The notes under the pieces: generated by a model
What the model saw: the letters and a program-made list of their open reading frames with translations, nothing else
What the model was told of the DNA's origin: nothing
The model's database searches: none
Position numbers and translations under genes: made by a program
Source of the DNA: Actinomycetes bacterium
GTDB taxonomy: Bacteria > Actinomycetota > Acidimicrobiia > Acidimicrobiales > RAAP-2
Reading direction: 5' to 3'
DNA length: 52,398 nt
Assembly (NCBI GenBank): GCA_021798955.1
Contig: JAJZBK010000020.1
Span: 1-52,398 of the forward strand
Part shown: positions 17,470-25,638 of the stretch, piece after piece
Position numbering within the stretch: position 1 is the stretch's first letter
Layout: the number at the start of each line of letters is the position of its first letter

Positions 17470-17633
17470 GCCAGCTCGGGAACGAGAGGTCGTCACGGTC
17501 GGCTTGCGACGTGGCGGCCGGGGGGCACCGTCACCTGCCAACGGCACGCGGACCCCACCGCCCGATCCCTTTTCCTCCCACCGCTCGTACCAGGACGAGC
17601 CGATCGAGACAGACGACCGAGGACCGAGGACCG

Positions 17634-19487
17634 ATGAGCAACGAGCGTCACGACAACTCACCGCCGGGCAGGGCAGCGACCCCGGCACACCACCCGGACC
17701 GCTACAAGTGGATCGCCCTGTCCAACACCACCATCGGCATGTTGATGGCCACGATCAACGGCTCCATCCTGCTCATCGCCCTGCCCAACATCTTTCGCGG
17801 CATCAAGCTCAACCCCCTCGCCCCCTCCAACACCTCGTACTTCCTGTGGATCCTCATGGGGTTCCTCCTCGTCACCTCGGTGCTCGTCGTGAGCCTCGGA
17901 CGGGTCGGGGACATGTTCGGTCGCGTCCGGATGTACACCCTCGGCTTCGCCGTCTTCACCGTCTTCTCGATCCTGCTCGCCGTCACCTGGATGACGGGTC
18001 CGGCCGGTGCCCTGTGGATCATCGTCATGAGGATCGGCCAGGGGGTCGGCGGGGCCTTCCTGTTCGCCAACTCGAGCGCCATCATCACCGACGCCTTTCC
18101 GGCCGACGAGCGGGGGCTCGCGCTCGGCATCAACGCCGTGGCGGCCATCGGCGGCTCGTTCCTGGGCCTGATCCTCGGCGGCCTCCTCGCCCCGGTCCAG
18201 TGGCACCTCGTGTTCCTGGTGTCGGTCCCCTTCGGGCTGTTCGGCACGGTCTGGGCGTACGCCAAGCTGCGTGACAACGGTCGACGGGTGCACGCCCGGA
18301 TCGACTGGACCGGCAACATCACCTTCGCAGTCGGCCTGGTCGGCGTGCTCACCGGCATCGTCTACGGCCTGCAGCCCTACGGTGGGCACACCATGGGCTG
18401 GACCAGCCCGTTCGTGCTCGCCTGCCTCATCGGTGGTGCCGCCGTGCTGGTGGCCTTCGTGGTCATCGAGCTCCACGTCGACCAGCCGATGTTCCGGCTG
18501 CACCTGTTCCGCAGCCGTCCCTTCGCCATGGGCAACGTCGCTGCCCTCCTCGGCGCCCTGGCCAGAGGCGGGCTCCAGTTCATGCTCATCATCTGGCTGC
18601 AGGGGATCTGGCTCCCCCAGCACGGCTACTCCTTCCAGGAGACGCCACTGTGGGCCGGCATCTACATGGTCCCCCTCACCGTCGGCTTCCTGCTCGCTGG
18701 CCCGGTGTCGGGCCGCCTCGCCGACCGCTTCGGCGCCCGTCCCTTCGCCACGGCCGGTCTGGTGCTCACCGGCGTGTCCTTCATCCTGCTCCAGCTCCTC
18801 CCCATGGACTTCCCCTACCCCGCCTTCGCCGTCATGCTGCTGCTCGTGGGGATCTCGATGGGGCTCTTCGCCGCGCCCAACACCAGTGCCGTCATGAACA
18901 GCCTGCCCATCGACCAGCGGGGGGCCGGTGCGGGCATGCTCAACACCTTCCAGAACTCGGCCAGCGTGCTGTCGATCGGCATCTTCTTCACGGTGATCGC
19001 CCTCGGGCTCTCCGCCGAGCTGCCGACCGCGCTCTTCACCGGTCTGACCGCCCAGGGGGTACCGGTGGCGTCGGCTCAGGCGGTGTCCCACATCCCGCCC
19101 ATCGGGAGCTTGTTCGCCGCCTTCCTCGGTCTCAACCCGATCAAGGAGCTGCTCGGTCCGACCGTGCTCCACCAGGTCGGTGCGGCGCACGCCCGCTACC
19201 TGACCGGCCGGAGCTTCTTCCCTCACCTGATCTCGGGGCCCTTCGGCCACGGGCTCCGTCTCGCTTTCGACATGGCAGCCGTCTCGTGCTTCCTTGGCGC
19301 CGTCTTCTCGGCGCTGCGCGGTGGCCAGCAGGTGGCGACCCACCTCACGCCAGCCGCCCAGGCCGAGTCCGGGCTCGGTGCCGCTGCCGAAGTGGCCATG
19401 GAGGAAGCGGGCGCGGGCGCCGCCACCGGGATGACCGACGAGGAGCTCGGAGACGGGGAGCTCGGCGGGGCAGTCGTCGGAAGCTGA
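17634..19487 (+). CDS. MFS drug-efflux transporter, DHA2 (14-TM) family
   Basis: The 617-residue membrane protein starts with the DHA2 hallmark region ([20 protein letters not shown]) and has the loop motif [14 protein letters not shown] and motif C-like [13 protein letters not shown]. Fourteen hydrophobic segments are spread over ~560 residues, followed by an acidic cytoplasmic tail. The family exports drugs, dyes or lipids by proton antiport. The ATG at 17634 has gagga upstream. The divergent MarR gene and the operator at 17446-17465 indicate ligand-induced expression. A longer frame opens upstream but has no ribosome site. Confidence 0.9.
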   Translation: MSNERHDNSPPGRAATPAHHPDRYKWIALSNTTIGMLMATINGSILLIALPNIFRGIKLNPLAPSNTSYFLWILMGFLLVTSVLVVSLGRVGDMFGRVRMYTLGFAVFTVFSILLAVTWMTGPAGALWIIVMRIGQGVGGAFLFANSSAIITDAFPADERGLALGINAVAAIGGSFLGLILGGLLAPVQWHLVFLVSVPFGLFGTVWAYAKLRDNGRRVHARIDWTGNITFAVGLVGVLTGIVYGLQPYGGHTMGWTSPFVLACLIGGAAVLVAFVVIELHVDQPMFRLHLFRSRPFAMGNVAALLGALARGGLQFMLIIWLQGIWLPQHGYSFQETPLWAGIYMVPLTVGFLLAGPVSGRLADRFGARPFATAGLVLTGVSFILLQLLPMDFPYPAFAVMLLLVGISMGLFAAPNTSAVMNSLPIDQRGAGAGMLNTFQNSASVLSIGIFFTVIALGLSAELPTALFTGLTAQGVPVASAQAVSHIPPIGSLFAAFLGLNPIKELLGPTVLHQVGAAHARYLTGRSFFPHLISGPFGHGLRLAFDMAAVSCFLGAVFSALRGGQQVATHLTPAAQAESGLGAAAEVAMEEAGAGAATGMTDEELGDGELGGAVVGS

Positions 19488-19534
19488 GGAGACTACCGGC
19501 ACGGACCCGAGCCAGGGGGCTGTCGCGCCCAGGT

Positions 19535-19602
19535 CGCGACCACCGCACAGCGGCGTGCTGGTGGGACCGCGACCACCGCACAGCGGCGTGCTGGTGGGAC
19601 CG
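19535..19602. repeat. 33-bp perfect tandem duplication containing a hairpin
   Basis: Two identical 33-bp units (starting cgcgaccaccgcacag) lie between the convergent MFS and phosphatase genes. Each can fold as CCACCGCAC pairing with GTGCTGGTGG, so it may be a doubled terminator. Confidence 0.8.
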
Positions 19603-19603
19603 G

Positions 19604-20176
19604 TCAGGCCTCCGGTGCCCGCACCCAGGCCTGTGGCCAGGCGAAGTCGCAGAGCGTCACGATGAGGTCGTGGAGCTCGCTCGCCGTCGCCCGATAGGCC
19701 GCCGGTGGGCCTCCGATGGGGTCGGCGACGTCGTCGTCGTCCGAGCGGCCCACGATCACCTGCCGCCCGCGCCCCGTGCCCACCCGGGCCAGCCAGGCGT
19801 CCACCGGCTCTTGTGGGCGACGCGGCCCGACGGCACCAGCACGACGGACCAGCTCCTTCAGCGTGAACGTCTTCGGGAAGACCGCCGGAAGCCGGACCAC
19901 AGCCTCGCGCACGTGAGCCCGAGCCATCCCGAGCACCAGGTCGGCCTCCTCGAGCAGGTGGTCCTCGAGAGGTTGGGCACGATGTCCGGAGGTGTCGATC
20001 CCCCATGCCGCCATCGCCGCCACCGCGCCCAGGGGGGGACGTTCGGGACCGAGAACGGTCCCTGCCGAGCGAACCGTGGCCTCGACGTGCCGGGCAGCCA
20101 GCTCGGCAGCGAGGAACCCCTGTGCCATGGGCGATCGGCAGACGTTGGCAGTGCAGACCACGAGCACGTCGACCAC
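19604..20176 (-). CDS. low-molecular-weight phosphotyrosine phosphatase family protein
   Basis: The 190-residue product begins MVDVLVVCTANVCRSPMAQG, containing the CX5R(S) phosphate loop with Cys8 and Arg14, and has a DPIGGP segment where the general-acid Asp sits. This family includes protein-tyrosine phosphatases and arsenate reductases; the DP motif favours phosphatase. It is longer than the typical 150-160 residues, with an Asp-rich insert before DPIGG. The GTG at 20176 is set by a TATGGT -10 hexamer six bases upstream, so it is probably leaderless. Confidence 0.85.
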   Translation of the reverse strand: MVDVLVVCTANVCRSPMAQGFLAAELAARHVEATVRSAGTVLGPERPPLGAVAAMAAWGIDTSGHRAQPLEDHLLEEADLVLGMARAHVREAVVRLPAVFPKTFTLKELVRRAGAVGPRRPQEPVDAWLARVGTGRGRQVIVGRSDDDDVADPIGGPPAAYRATASELHDLIVTLCDFAWPQAWVRAPEA

Positions 20177-20182
20177 CCCTGC

Positions 20183-20188
20183 ACCATA
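20183..20188 (-). promoter_or_regulatory. -10 box TATGGT of a leaderless gene
   Basis: On the minus strand TATGGT is followed by gcaggg and the GTG at 20176. Confidence 0.65.
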
Positions 20189-20330
20189 GGGGCCGGGTCG
20201 GCTGGAGCCGGGTCGGCCGGCCGGGCTGGGGCCGGGGGTGGCCGGGTCGGGGCGCCGGGTCGGAGCCTGGGCTGGGGCCGGGAGTGGCCGGGTCGGGGGC
20301 CGGGAGTGGCCGGGACTGGCCGGTCGAAGC
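20189..20330 (+). repeat. G-rich imperfect repeat with a G-quadruplex motif
   Basis: The plus strand consists of ggccggg-type words. Bases 20228-20252 fit the four-G-run pattern (runs of at least three G with loops of 1-7). It lies upstream of the phosphatase promoter and downstream of the AhpD-like gene. No coding potential is convincing. Confidence 0.6.
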
Positions 20331-20365
20331 TCGGCTCTCCGTCGATCAGGGCGTCACTCCTCCGA

Positions 20366-20734
20366 TCAAGCCGTCCCGGTGCTCACGGCCGGCTTGGCGA
20401 ACTCTTGGAACGCCTCAAAGGCCCGTGGGCCGAACACGGTTGCTGGTCCGCCGTTCATCAACATGGCGACTGCTACCGTCTCGGCGACCTCCGCCTCGGT
20501 GGCACCGGCACGCGCCGCCCCTCTGGCATGCGAGGCGATGCAGCCGTCGCACTCCTTGGAGATAGCGATGGCCAAGGCCATCAGTTCCTTCACGCGTGTC
20601 GAAAGCTCCCCCTCGGCCATGGCCGCACTGTGCAGGTGCACGTACGCCGACCAGGCGTCCGGGGTGAGCTCACGCAGGGCTCGAACCGGCGTCCTGAGGT
20701 CGGCCAGTACGTCGTGTGCATGCCCGTCGCTCAT
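20366..20734 (-). CDS. carboxymuconolactone decarboxylase / AhpD-like protein
   Basis: The 122-residue protein has KELMALAIAISKECDGCIAS followed by H, the CxxC..H signature of AhpD-type alkylhydroperoxidases in the CMD family. AhpD reduces peroxiredoxin AhpC through the two cysteines. No AhpC gene is in the window. The ATG at 20734 has a strong gaaaggag site. The thioredoxin gene lies 180 bp upstream on the same strand, so co-expression is plausible. Confidence 0.87.
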   Translation of the reverse strand: MSDGHAHDVLADLRTPVRALRELTPDAWSAYVHLHSAAMAEGELSTRVKELMALAIAISKECDGCIASHARGAARAGATEAEVAETVAVAMLMNGGPATVFGPRAFEAFQEFAKPAVSTGTA

Positions 20735-20914
20735 CGAGCGCTCCTTTCGCCGCGGGCCATCCTCGTCGGCCGCTTCATCATGGTCGAGTTCGTGGCGGGC
20801 GTCACCTCGGTGGCCACCCCGCGCCGTGCCGACATCCCCAGGTGCCGGCGCCTCGAGCTTCCCGCGGCCCGAGGTGCCAGTCGCCCGGAGGTTCCCGCGA
20901 CCCGGAGGACCCGT

Positions 20915-21274
20915 TCAGGCCCGCGCTGCTACCTGCCGGCGTACGTCGTCCATGTCCAGCTCGGCGACCTTCCCGATCAGCTCCTCGAGGGAAGCTTCGG
21001 GCAGTGCGCCGGCCTGCGAGTAGAGGAGGATCCCGTCGCGGAAGATCATGAGGGTGGGGATCGACATGACGCCCAGGCGGCCCGCCAGCTCCTGCTCCGC
21101 CTCGGTGTCGACCTTGGCGAACGTGAGGTCAGGGTGCTTCTCGGAGGACTTTTCGAAGATGGGCCCGAACATGCGGCACGGCCCGCACCACGCTGCCCAC
21201 AGGTCCACCAAGACGGTGCCCGAAGCGTTCACCGTCTCCTCGAAGGTCTCGTTGGTCAAGTTCACCGTCGCCAT
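20915..21274 (-). CDS. trxA: thioredoxin
   Basis: The 119-residue protein has LVDLWAAWCGPCRMFGPIFE with the redox pair Cys30/Cys33, and SIPTLMIF with the cis-Pro. It is a standard cytosolic thioredoxin, an electron donor for methionine sulfoxide reductases and peroxidases. The ATG at 21274 follows agaggaacg. A candidate -10 (TATGTT, 21329-21334) touches an ATACCCC/GGGGTAT dyad, suggesting repression. The divergent gene is MsrB, which commonly uses thioredoxin. Confidence 0.93.
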   Translation of the reverse strand: MATVNLTNETFEETVNASGTVLVDLWAAWCGPCRMFGPIFEKSSEKHPDLTFAKVDTEAEQELAGRLGVMSIPTLMIFRDGILLYSQAGALPEASLEELIGKVAELDMDDVRRQVAARA

Positions 21275-21328
21275 GGTTGCGTCGTTCCTCTCGATCGTGT
21301 GGTGGTCACTCGGCAGCTACTGTCAACC

Positions 21329-21334
21329 AACATA
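21329..21334 (-). promoter_or_regulatory. candidate -10 box TATGTT of the thioredoxin gene
   Basis: On the minus strand TATGTT lies about 55 bases before the thioredoxin ATG and overlaps the edge of the dyad at 21332-21347. The -35 region is not well conserved. Confidence 0.45.
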
Positions 21335-21347
21335 CCCCTCGGGGTAT
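21332..21347. promoter_or_regulatory. 16-bp dyad ATACCCC-tc-GGGGTAT, CsoR/CstR-type operator candidate
   Basis: A perfect 7-2-7 inverted repeat sits between trxA and msrB. G-tract dyads flanked by TA are typical operators of the CsoR/RcnR (DUF156) family, which sense Cu(I), Ni/Co or persulfide. No such regulator is encoded in the window, so the assignment is inference. Confidence 0.5.
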
Positions 21348-21558
21348 TCCATCGGCACCGTCAGGATCGAGGGGCGCTGCTGCGACACGGGCCCGCCCGC
21401 CCAGGTCACCCCGCCTGCCCGGGGAACAGAGCCGCTCCGCTACCGGTTGGCTACCAGGGGGAAGTCGTACAGGCACGCCGCTGGCAGGTGGCGCCCGTGC
21501 CCTCGGCTGCAGCCCCTCCGTCGGCATCGACCGGCGGGATGGACGACGAGGAGGGCAC

Positions 21559-22038
21559 ATGAGAAGGACACGACCGACGGGGCCGAGTGGTTCGAACCTT
21601 GTCGAGGAGACGAGTGACCTTGGCTCCCTCGACGACGAGGGCTGGCGCCGCCGGCTGGCGCCCGAGCGGTTCCACGTGCTGCGTGAAAGGGGAACCGAGC
21701 CGGCCTGGTCGGGATCGCTCCTCCACGTGGATGGTTCGGGCGTGTTCCGCTGCGGAGGCTGTGGCGCCGAGCTCTTCTCCACCGACGACAAGTTCGACTC
21801 CGGGTCCGGGTGGCCCAGCTTCACCCGGGCGATGCAGGCCGGGACCGTCGAGGAGCACGAGGACCGGAGCTACGGCATGGTCCGGACCGAGATCCGGTGC
21901 GCCCGTTGCGGCGGTCACCTAGGCCACGTCTTCCCCGACGGCCCGGCGCCAACGGGCCTGCGCTACTGCGTCAACTCCCTCTCGCTCGACTTTGAGCCGA
22001 CGCCGCGATCACACCCGGACGAGGCGCCGCTCGAGTAG
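21559..22038 (+). CDS. msrB: peptide-methionine (R)-S-oxide reductase MsrB
   Basis: The 159-residue protein has FRCGGCGAELF and IRCARCGGHLGH (two CxxC zinc pairs), SGSGWPSF, and RYCVNSLSLDF with the catalytic Cys. It reduces methionine-R-sulfoxide in proteins, usually with thioredoxin, whose gene is divergent. The ATG at 21559 has gaggaggg upstream. Its last 30 bp overlap the end of the convergent 88-residue gene. Confidence 0.93.
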   Translation: MRRTRPTGPSGSNLVEETSDLGSLDDEGWRRRLAPERFHVLRERGTEPAWSGSLLHVDGSGVFRCGGCGAELFSTDDKFDSGSGWPSFTRAMQAGTVEEHEDRSYGMVRTEIRCARCGGHLGHVFPDGPAPTGLRYCVNSLSLDFEPTPRSHPDEAPLE

Positions 22039-22275
22039 CGAGAACAGTTCGGCCAGTCCGGCACGTTCGACGTCGCTCCCAGCGGCGGCAAGGACCCGGT
22101 CGGCGTCGGCAAGCGCCTGGCAGGCGACGAACACCTCGAGCTTGGTGAGCACGACGGCCTGGCCGAACCGGACCGGCCGGGGCCCCCGCCCGGCGGGTCC
22201 TCCGACGACTGGACCGTGCGACCTGCCCTCCGCACCGCCGGATCCGGCCCGCTCCACCACCACGGTCGGGGTCAC
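22009..22275 (-). CDS. hypothetical protein translationally coupled to ssb
   Basis: The 88-residue product starts at a GTG that overlaps the ssb stop (GTGA), which strongly suggests coupled translation. After a Gly-rich start it has a helical region (QAVVLTKLEVFVACQALADA, then AELFSLLERRL). I recognise no family. No signal peptide or membrane segment is evident. A role with SSB in DNA repair is possible from position only. The final codons are antisense to msrB. Confidence 0.6.
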   Translation of the reverse strand: MTPTVVVERAGSGGAEGRSHGPVVGGPAGRGPRPVRFGQAVVLTKLEVFVACQALADADRVLAAAGSDVERAGLAELFSLLERRLVRV

Positions 22276-22694
22276 GATGCTGCCCCGTCGAGGAGTGGCG
22301 TCCCACCCACTCCGTCCGAGTCGGTGGCGATCTCTCGGCGTTCACTACGGTGCACCTCGACGGTGGCGAACCGGAGGCTCGCCGCCACGTCGTCGGCGAC
22401 CACCTCCACCTTCGTACGCCGCTCCCCCTCCTCGGGCTCCCAGCTGCGCTGCTCGAGGCGTCCCGAGACGACGACCCGGGAGCCTTTGGTGAGGCTCAGG
22501 GCGACGTTCTCAGCCAGGTCACGCCAGCACACGACGTCGAAGAACGACGTCGCCTCCTCCCACTCGCCCGTTCCCCGCTGCTGCCAACGACGGTTGACGG
22601 CGACGCCGAGCGTGGTCGTCGCCTGGCCGTCACGCGTGTAGCGGATCTCGGGGTCCCTGGTGAGGTTGCCGACAAGGGTGGTCGAAGCGCTCAT
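22272..22694 (-). CDS. ssb: single-stranded DNA-binding protein (SSB)
   Basis: The 140-residue protein has the OB-fold pattern TLVGNLTRDPEIRYTRDGQA, FDVVCWRDLAENVALSL and GSRVVVSGRLEQRSWE. It binds single-stranded DNA. The acidic DDDIPF-type tip of replication SSBs is absent and the C-terminus ends GTPLLDGAAS, so this may be a secondary SSB and not the essential replicative one. The ATG at 22694 follows aaaagga. The next gene overlaps its stop by four bases. Confidence 0.88.
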   Translation of the reverse strand: MSASTTLVGNLTRDPEIRYTRDGQATTTLGVAVNRRWQQRGTGEWEEATSFFDVVCWRDLAENVALSLTKGSRVVVSGRLEQRSWEPEEGERRTKVEVVADDVAASLRFATVEVHRSERREIATDSDGVGGTPLLDGAAS

Positions 22695-22820
22695 GGTCGG
22701 ATCCTTTTCCGGTCGCACTTGGCGAGGCCCGGTCCCCCGAGCTACCCGCCACCGCCCCGCTCTCCGGTCGGCGGCCGGTCCAGCGTCGGCCCACGTGCTT
22801 GCCGGGGACCTGGCAGCACG

Positions 22821-22950
22821 GCTTGCCGGACCCACGGCACGCCCGACAGCGCAGCTTGCCGGACCCACGGCACGCCCGACAGCGCAGCTTGCCGGACCCA
22901 CGGCACGCCCGACGGCGCAGCTTGCCGGACGGCGCAGCTTGCCGGCGAAC
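22821..22950. repeat. 33-bp tandem repeat, about 3.5 copies
   Basis: Units beginning gcttgccggacccacggcac start at 22821, 22854 and 22887, with shortened copies at 22920 and 22936. They fill the space between ssb and the DUF3501 gene. There are no unique spacers, so it is not a CRISPR array. Confidence 0.9.
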
Positions 22951-22954
22951 GCCG

Positions 22955-23593
22955 TCACCAGGTGGCCGGCGTGCCTCGGAGATCGGCCAGGAGCTCGGTG
23001 ACGGTGTCGGCGGGGAGCAGCGTGCCCTCGTGACCTTCGGGGTACGCGGGGTGCACGACGGCGAGGCGCACCGGACCGGTAGCGAACCGCTCGACAGCCT
23101 CGGGGTCGAGGCGGAACCGCACGTAGTGCACCGCCGCCGTCACCGTTTCGCGGGTGAGCTGGGACTCGTGCTCTTCGTCGGGCGACGCGACGACCTCGAC
23201 GGCTCCGCCCGGCGCGTCGGGATCACCGATGCGCAGGACGAGGCTCCGCTCGATGCCCACCAGAGCCGGCAGCCAGTGCCGCAGGCTGGCCTCGTCGGTC
23301 AGCTCGAGGAAGAGGGTGACCGACAGCTCTCCCGGCCGTGGAACCAGCCGGTTGTAGACCTCGAGCTCGTGAAGGACCTGTTCGTCGGTGGTCATGCCCT
23401 CGGCCCGGGCCATCTCCTGCACCTGGAACCGCATGGTCATCCGGTTCTCGAAGGTGCAGCTGACGATCGGCCCGACGGCGACGCGTCGGAGCTTCTTCAC
23501 GGCAATGACCCGGCGTCGAAACTCGTCGCGTTCGCGCTCGTAGGCGCGCAGCTCGGCGATGTCGGCAAGCGTCAGCTCGTAGGGACTGCTCAT
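22955..23593 (-). CDS. DUF3501 family protein
   Basis: The 212-residue protein starts [20 protein letters not shown] and has VAVGPIVSCTFENRMTMRFQ and LVPRPGELSVTLFLELT, all typical of DUF3501. This family is regularly encoded beside a cysteine-rich Fe-S protein and a rubrerythrin, as here. Its biochemistry is not established. The ATG overlaps the stop of the Fe-S gene (TGATG), so the two proteins are probably made together and may form a complex. Confidence 0.88.
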   Translation of the reverse strand: MSSPYELTLADIAELRAYERERDEFRRRVIAVKKLRRVAVGPIVSCTFENRMTMRFQVQEMARAEGMTTDEQVLHELEVYNRLVPRPGELSVTLFLELTDEASLRHWLPALVGIERSLVLRIGDPDAPGGAVEVVASPDEEHESQLTRETVTAAVHYVRFRLDPEAVERFATGPVRLAVVHPAYPEGHEGTLLPADTVTELLADLRGTPATW

Positions 23594-24912
23594 CACCGGC
23601 CTCCGTCGTCGAGCCCGTAGGCGCGCGCGAGCACCTGCATCGGGTGGAGTGGCCGAAGACCGGTCTCCTGCTCGATCGCCCCGTTGGCCAGATGGCAGTC
23701 GCCACACACCACGTCGTTACCGGCCGCTTCGATGTCGCGAGCAAGGGGCTTGGCCACCTTCCGAGCCAGGTCGTAGTTCTCGGCCCGATAGCCCCAGGTG
23801 CCGTCGATGCCCGAGCACCGTTGGACGAGCGTCGCCTTCACGCCGGCCACCTTCAGCACGTCGCGGCTCTTCAGCCCGATCTGCTGGGCTTGCAGGTGGC
23901 AGGGGACGTGGTAGGTGACCTGGTCGGGCACCGCTCCTCGGTCACGGCCGGGGAACTCGCTCACCAGCGGACGCGAACCGTCACGATGGCCGGCCATCAA
24001 GTACTCGGCCGGGTCGGCCGTGTGCTCGGCCACCAAGGCGGCGTCAGCGGCCAGCGCCGAGTGGCTGAGGATCCTCGGATAGTCCTGCCGGATGACGTAC
24101 GCGCAGGTCGGCTGGGCCACGATCACGTCGCGGCCGGCTTGGACCTCGCTGGCAAGGGCGGCCACGTTCCGTTCGGCGGCACGGGTGAAGGCGGCGATGT
24201 CTCCGTTGTGGAGCCACGGCGCGCCACAGCAGCGCGTGCCGTCGGGCACGGTGCACCCGATGCCGTTGTGCTCGAAGACCCGCACGATGTCCTTGCCGAT
24301 CTCGGGCTCCATGTACTCCACGAAGCACGTCGGGAAGACGGAGACCTCGGTGTCGACCGGCGCGCGTCGGGGGGCTCGACGGGAGAACCACGTGGTGAAG
24401 CGCTGGCGGGCGTAGGGCGGCAGCAACCGCTCGGCAGCCAACCCCACCGTCTTCTCCATCAGGCGACGGGCCAGGGAGCCGGGGGTGCCGGTCACGGCGT
24501 TGACGAGGGGGGCCATCGCCGTCGAGACCGTCCCGATCAGGTCGGTCCGACCAAGGAACTGGTCGGTGAGACGCGCCTTGAGGCCCTCACCCCGGGCGTG
24601 GCGGACGGCATGAGCGCGCATCATCAGCCGGGGGAAGTCGAGCGCCCACTCGTGCGGTGGAACGTAGGGGCACTTCAGGTAGCAGAGCTTGCACTGGTAG
24701 CACTCGTCCACCACCTGGTCCGCTTCGGCGGCGGAGAGCGCGGAGGCCTTGCCGTCGTGTTGGTCGATGAAGTCGAACAGGGTGGGGAACGACGGGCACA
24801 GGTTGAAGCACAGCCGGCAGCCATGACACAGGTCGAAGACCCGGTCGAGCTCATGTCGGAAGTCACCCTCGTCGAGGTACGTCCGGTCGGCCGGGTCGTA
24901 GGTGGTGGTCAT
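23593..24912 (-). CDS. heterodisulfide-reductase-related Fe-S protein (GlpC/HdrD-like)
   Basis: The 439-residue protein has two ferredoxin-type clusters near the N-terminus ([15 protein letters not shown] and [13 protein letters not shown]) and cysteine-rich CCG-type motifs further on ([32 protein letters not shown]). It is a likely electron carrier or reductase module. It sits between rubrerythrin and DUF3501 in a conserved three-gene set tied to peroxide or oxygen stress. The ATG at 24912 has aggagg six bases upstream. A 44-bp palindrome separates it from rubrerythrin. Confidence 0.88.
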   Translation of the reverse strand: MTTTYDPADRTYLDEGDFRHELDRVFDLCHGCRLCFNLCPSFPTLFDFIDQHDGKASALSAAEADQVVDECYQCKLCYLKCPYVPPHEWALDFPRLMMRAHAVRHARGEGLKARLTDQFLGRTDLIGTVSTAMAPLVNAVTGTPGSLARRLMEKTVGLAAERLLPPYARQRFTTWFSRRAPRRAPVDTEVSVFPTCFVEYMEPEIGKDIVRVFEHNGIGCTVPDGTRCCGAPWLHNGDIAAFTRAAERNVAALASEVQAGRDVIVAQPTCAYVIRQDYPRILSHSALAADAALVAEHTADPAEYLMAGHRDGSRPLVSEFPGRDRGAVPDQVTYHVPCHLQAQQIGLKSRDVLKVAGVKATLVQRCSGIDGTWGYRAENYDLARKVAKPLARDIEAAGNDVVCGDCHLANGAIEQETGLRPLHPMQVLARAYGLDDGGR

Positions 24913-24981
24913 GCGGCCTCCTGGCCTCGTCGCCCCGCTCAGGCAGTGAGTGGGGCGGTGGGTGGGCGGTGTGTGGGGCGG

Positions 24982-25025
24982 GCCTGTCGGCGACCCCGGG
25001 TGATCACCCGGGGTCGCCGACAGGC
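24982..25025. terminator. perfect 44-bp palindrome between rubrerythrin and the Fe-S gene
   Basis: Two 22-bp arms, the left beginning gcctgtcggcgaccccgggt, meet with no loop. As RNA it would form a very stable hairpin just after the rubrerythrin stop. There is no T-tract, so it may be a rho-independent-like attenuator, an mRNA-stabilising stem or a processing site that sets a higher level of rubrerythrin than of downstream genes. Confidence 0.7.
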
Positions 25026-25054
25026 TACGTGACCATGTTGGGCCCCCGCCGGGA

Positions 25055-25474
25055 TCACGAGACCGAGGCAAGCCCCTCGGTGAACCGTCCGGCGTGGCTC
25101 TTCTCGGCCTTGGCGAGCGTCTCGAACCACTCGGCGATCTCGTCGAAGCCCTCGTCACGCGCCGTACGGGCAAAGCCCGGGTACATCTCCGAGTACTCGT
25201 AGGTCTCGCCCTCGATCGCCGACTTCAGGTTCTCCTCGGTGGGCCCGACCGGTGCGCCGGTCACCGGGTCGCCGACCTCCCTCAGGAAGTCGAAGTGACC
25301 GAAGGCATGACCGGTCTCCCCTTCGGCCACCGAGCGGAACAGTGCCGCCACGTCGGGGTAGCCCTCGACATCCGCCTTCTGGGCGAAGTACAGGTAGCGG
25401 CGGTTGGCCTGGCTCTCGCCGGCGAACGCCTCCTTCAGGTTGGCCTCCGTCTTGGTGTCCTTCAGTGCAGGCAT
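25055..25474 (-). CDS. rubrerythrin (ferritin-like domain, no rubredoxin domain)
   Basis: The 139-residue four-helix protein has di-iron ligands in [42 protein letters not shown] and [12 protein letters not shown]. The C-terminal rubredoxin domain of classical rubrerythrins is missing, so an external electron donor is needed; the adjacent Fe-S protein is a candidate. The expected role is H2O2 reduction. The ATG at 25474 follows gaggaga. The Fur/PerR gene lies upstream. Confidence 0.92.
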   Translation of the reverse strand: MPALKDTKTEANLKEAFAGESQANRRYLYFAQKADVEGYPDVAALFRSVAEGETGHAFGHFDFLREVGDPVTGAPVGPTEENLKSAIEGETYEYSEMYPGFARTARDEGFDEIAEWFETLAKAEKSHAGRFTEGLASVS

Positions 25475-25512
25475 GCTCTTCTCTCCTCTGTTGTCTGACT
25501 GTCCACTAGGTC

Positions 25513-25584
25513 GGTCATCGTGGCCATCCTGGCCGTGGTCATCGTGGCCATCCTGGCCGTGGTCATCGTGGCCATCCTGGCCGT
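25513..25584. repeat. 24-bp tandem repeat, three copies
   Basis: The unit ggtcatcgtggccatcctgg followed by ccgt starts at 25513, 25537 and 25561, in the gap between fur and rubrerythrin. It contains tggcca dyads. Confidence 0.9.
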
Positions 25585-25638
25585 GGCGCGCTGCCGCTGT
25601 GGTCGCTCCCCAGCTCGCGCTGGTCGTGGTGCCGCCGT

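Noticed and set aside
17658..20006. 782-residue minus-strand open frame over the MFS gene
   Set aside because: The translation is low-complexity Glu/Asp/Gly/His sequence mirroring membrane-protein codons. The plus-strand MFS motifs are unambiguous.
18650..21562. 970-residue plus-strand open frame across MFS, phosphatase, AhpD-like and thioredoxin genes
   Set aside because: It is Arg/Pro-rich with no domain and overlaps four well-supported genes.
22821..22950. CRISPR-like repeats
   Set aside because: The 33-bp units are directly adjacent with no unique spacers, and there are no cas genes.
24982..25025. Palindrome as a transposon end or attachment site
   Set aside because: No integrase, transposase or target duplication is nearby, and the flanking genes form a known conserved set.
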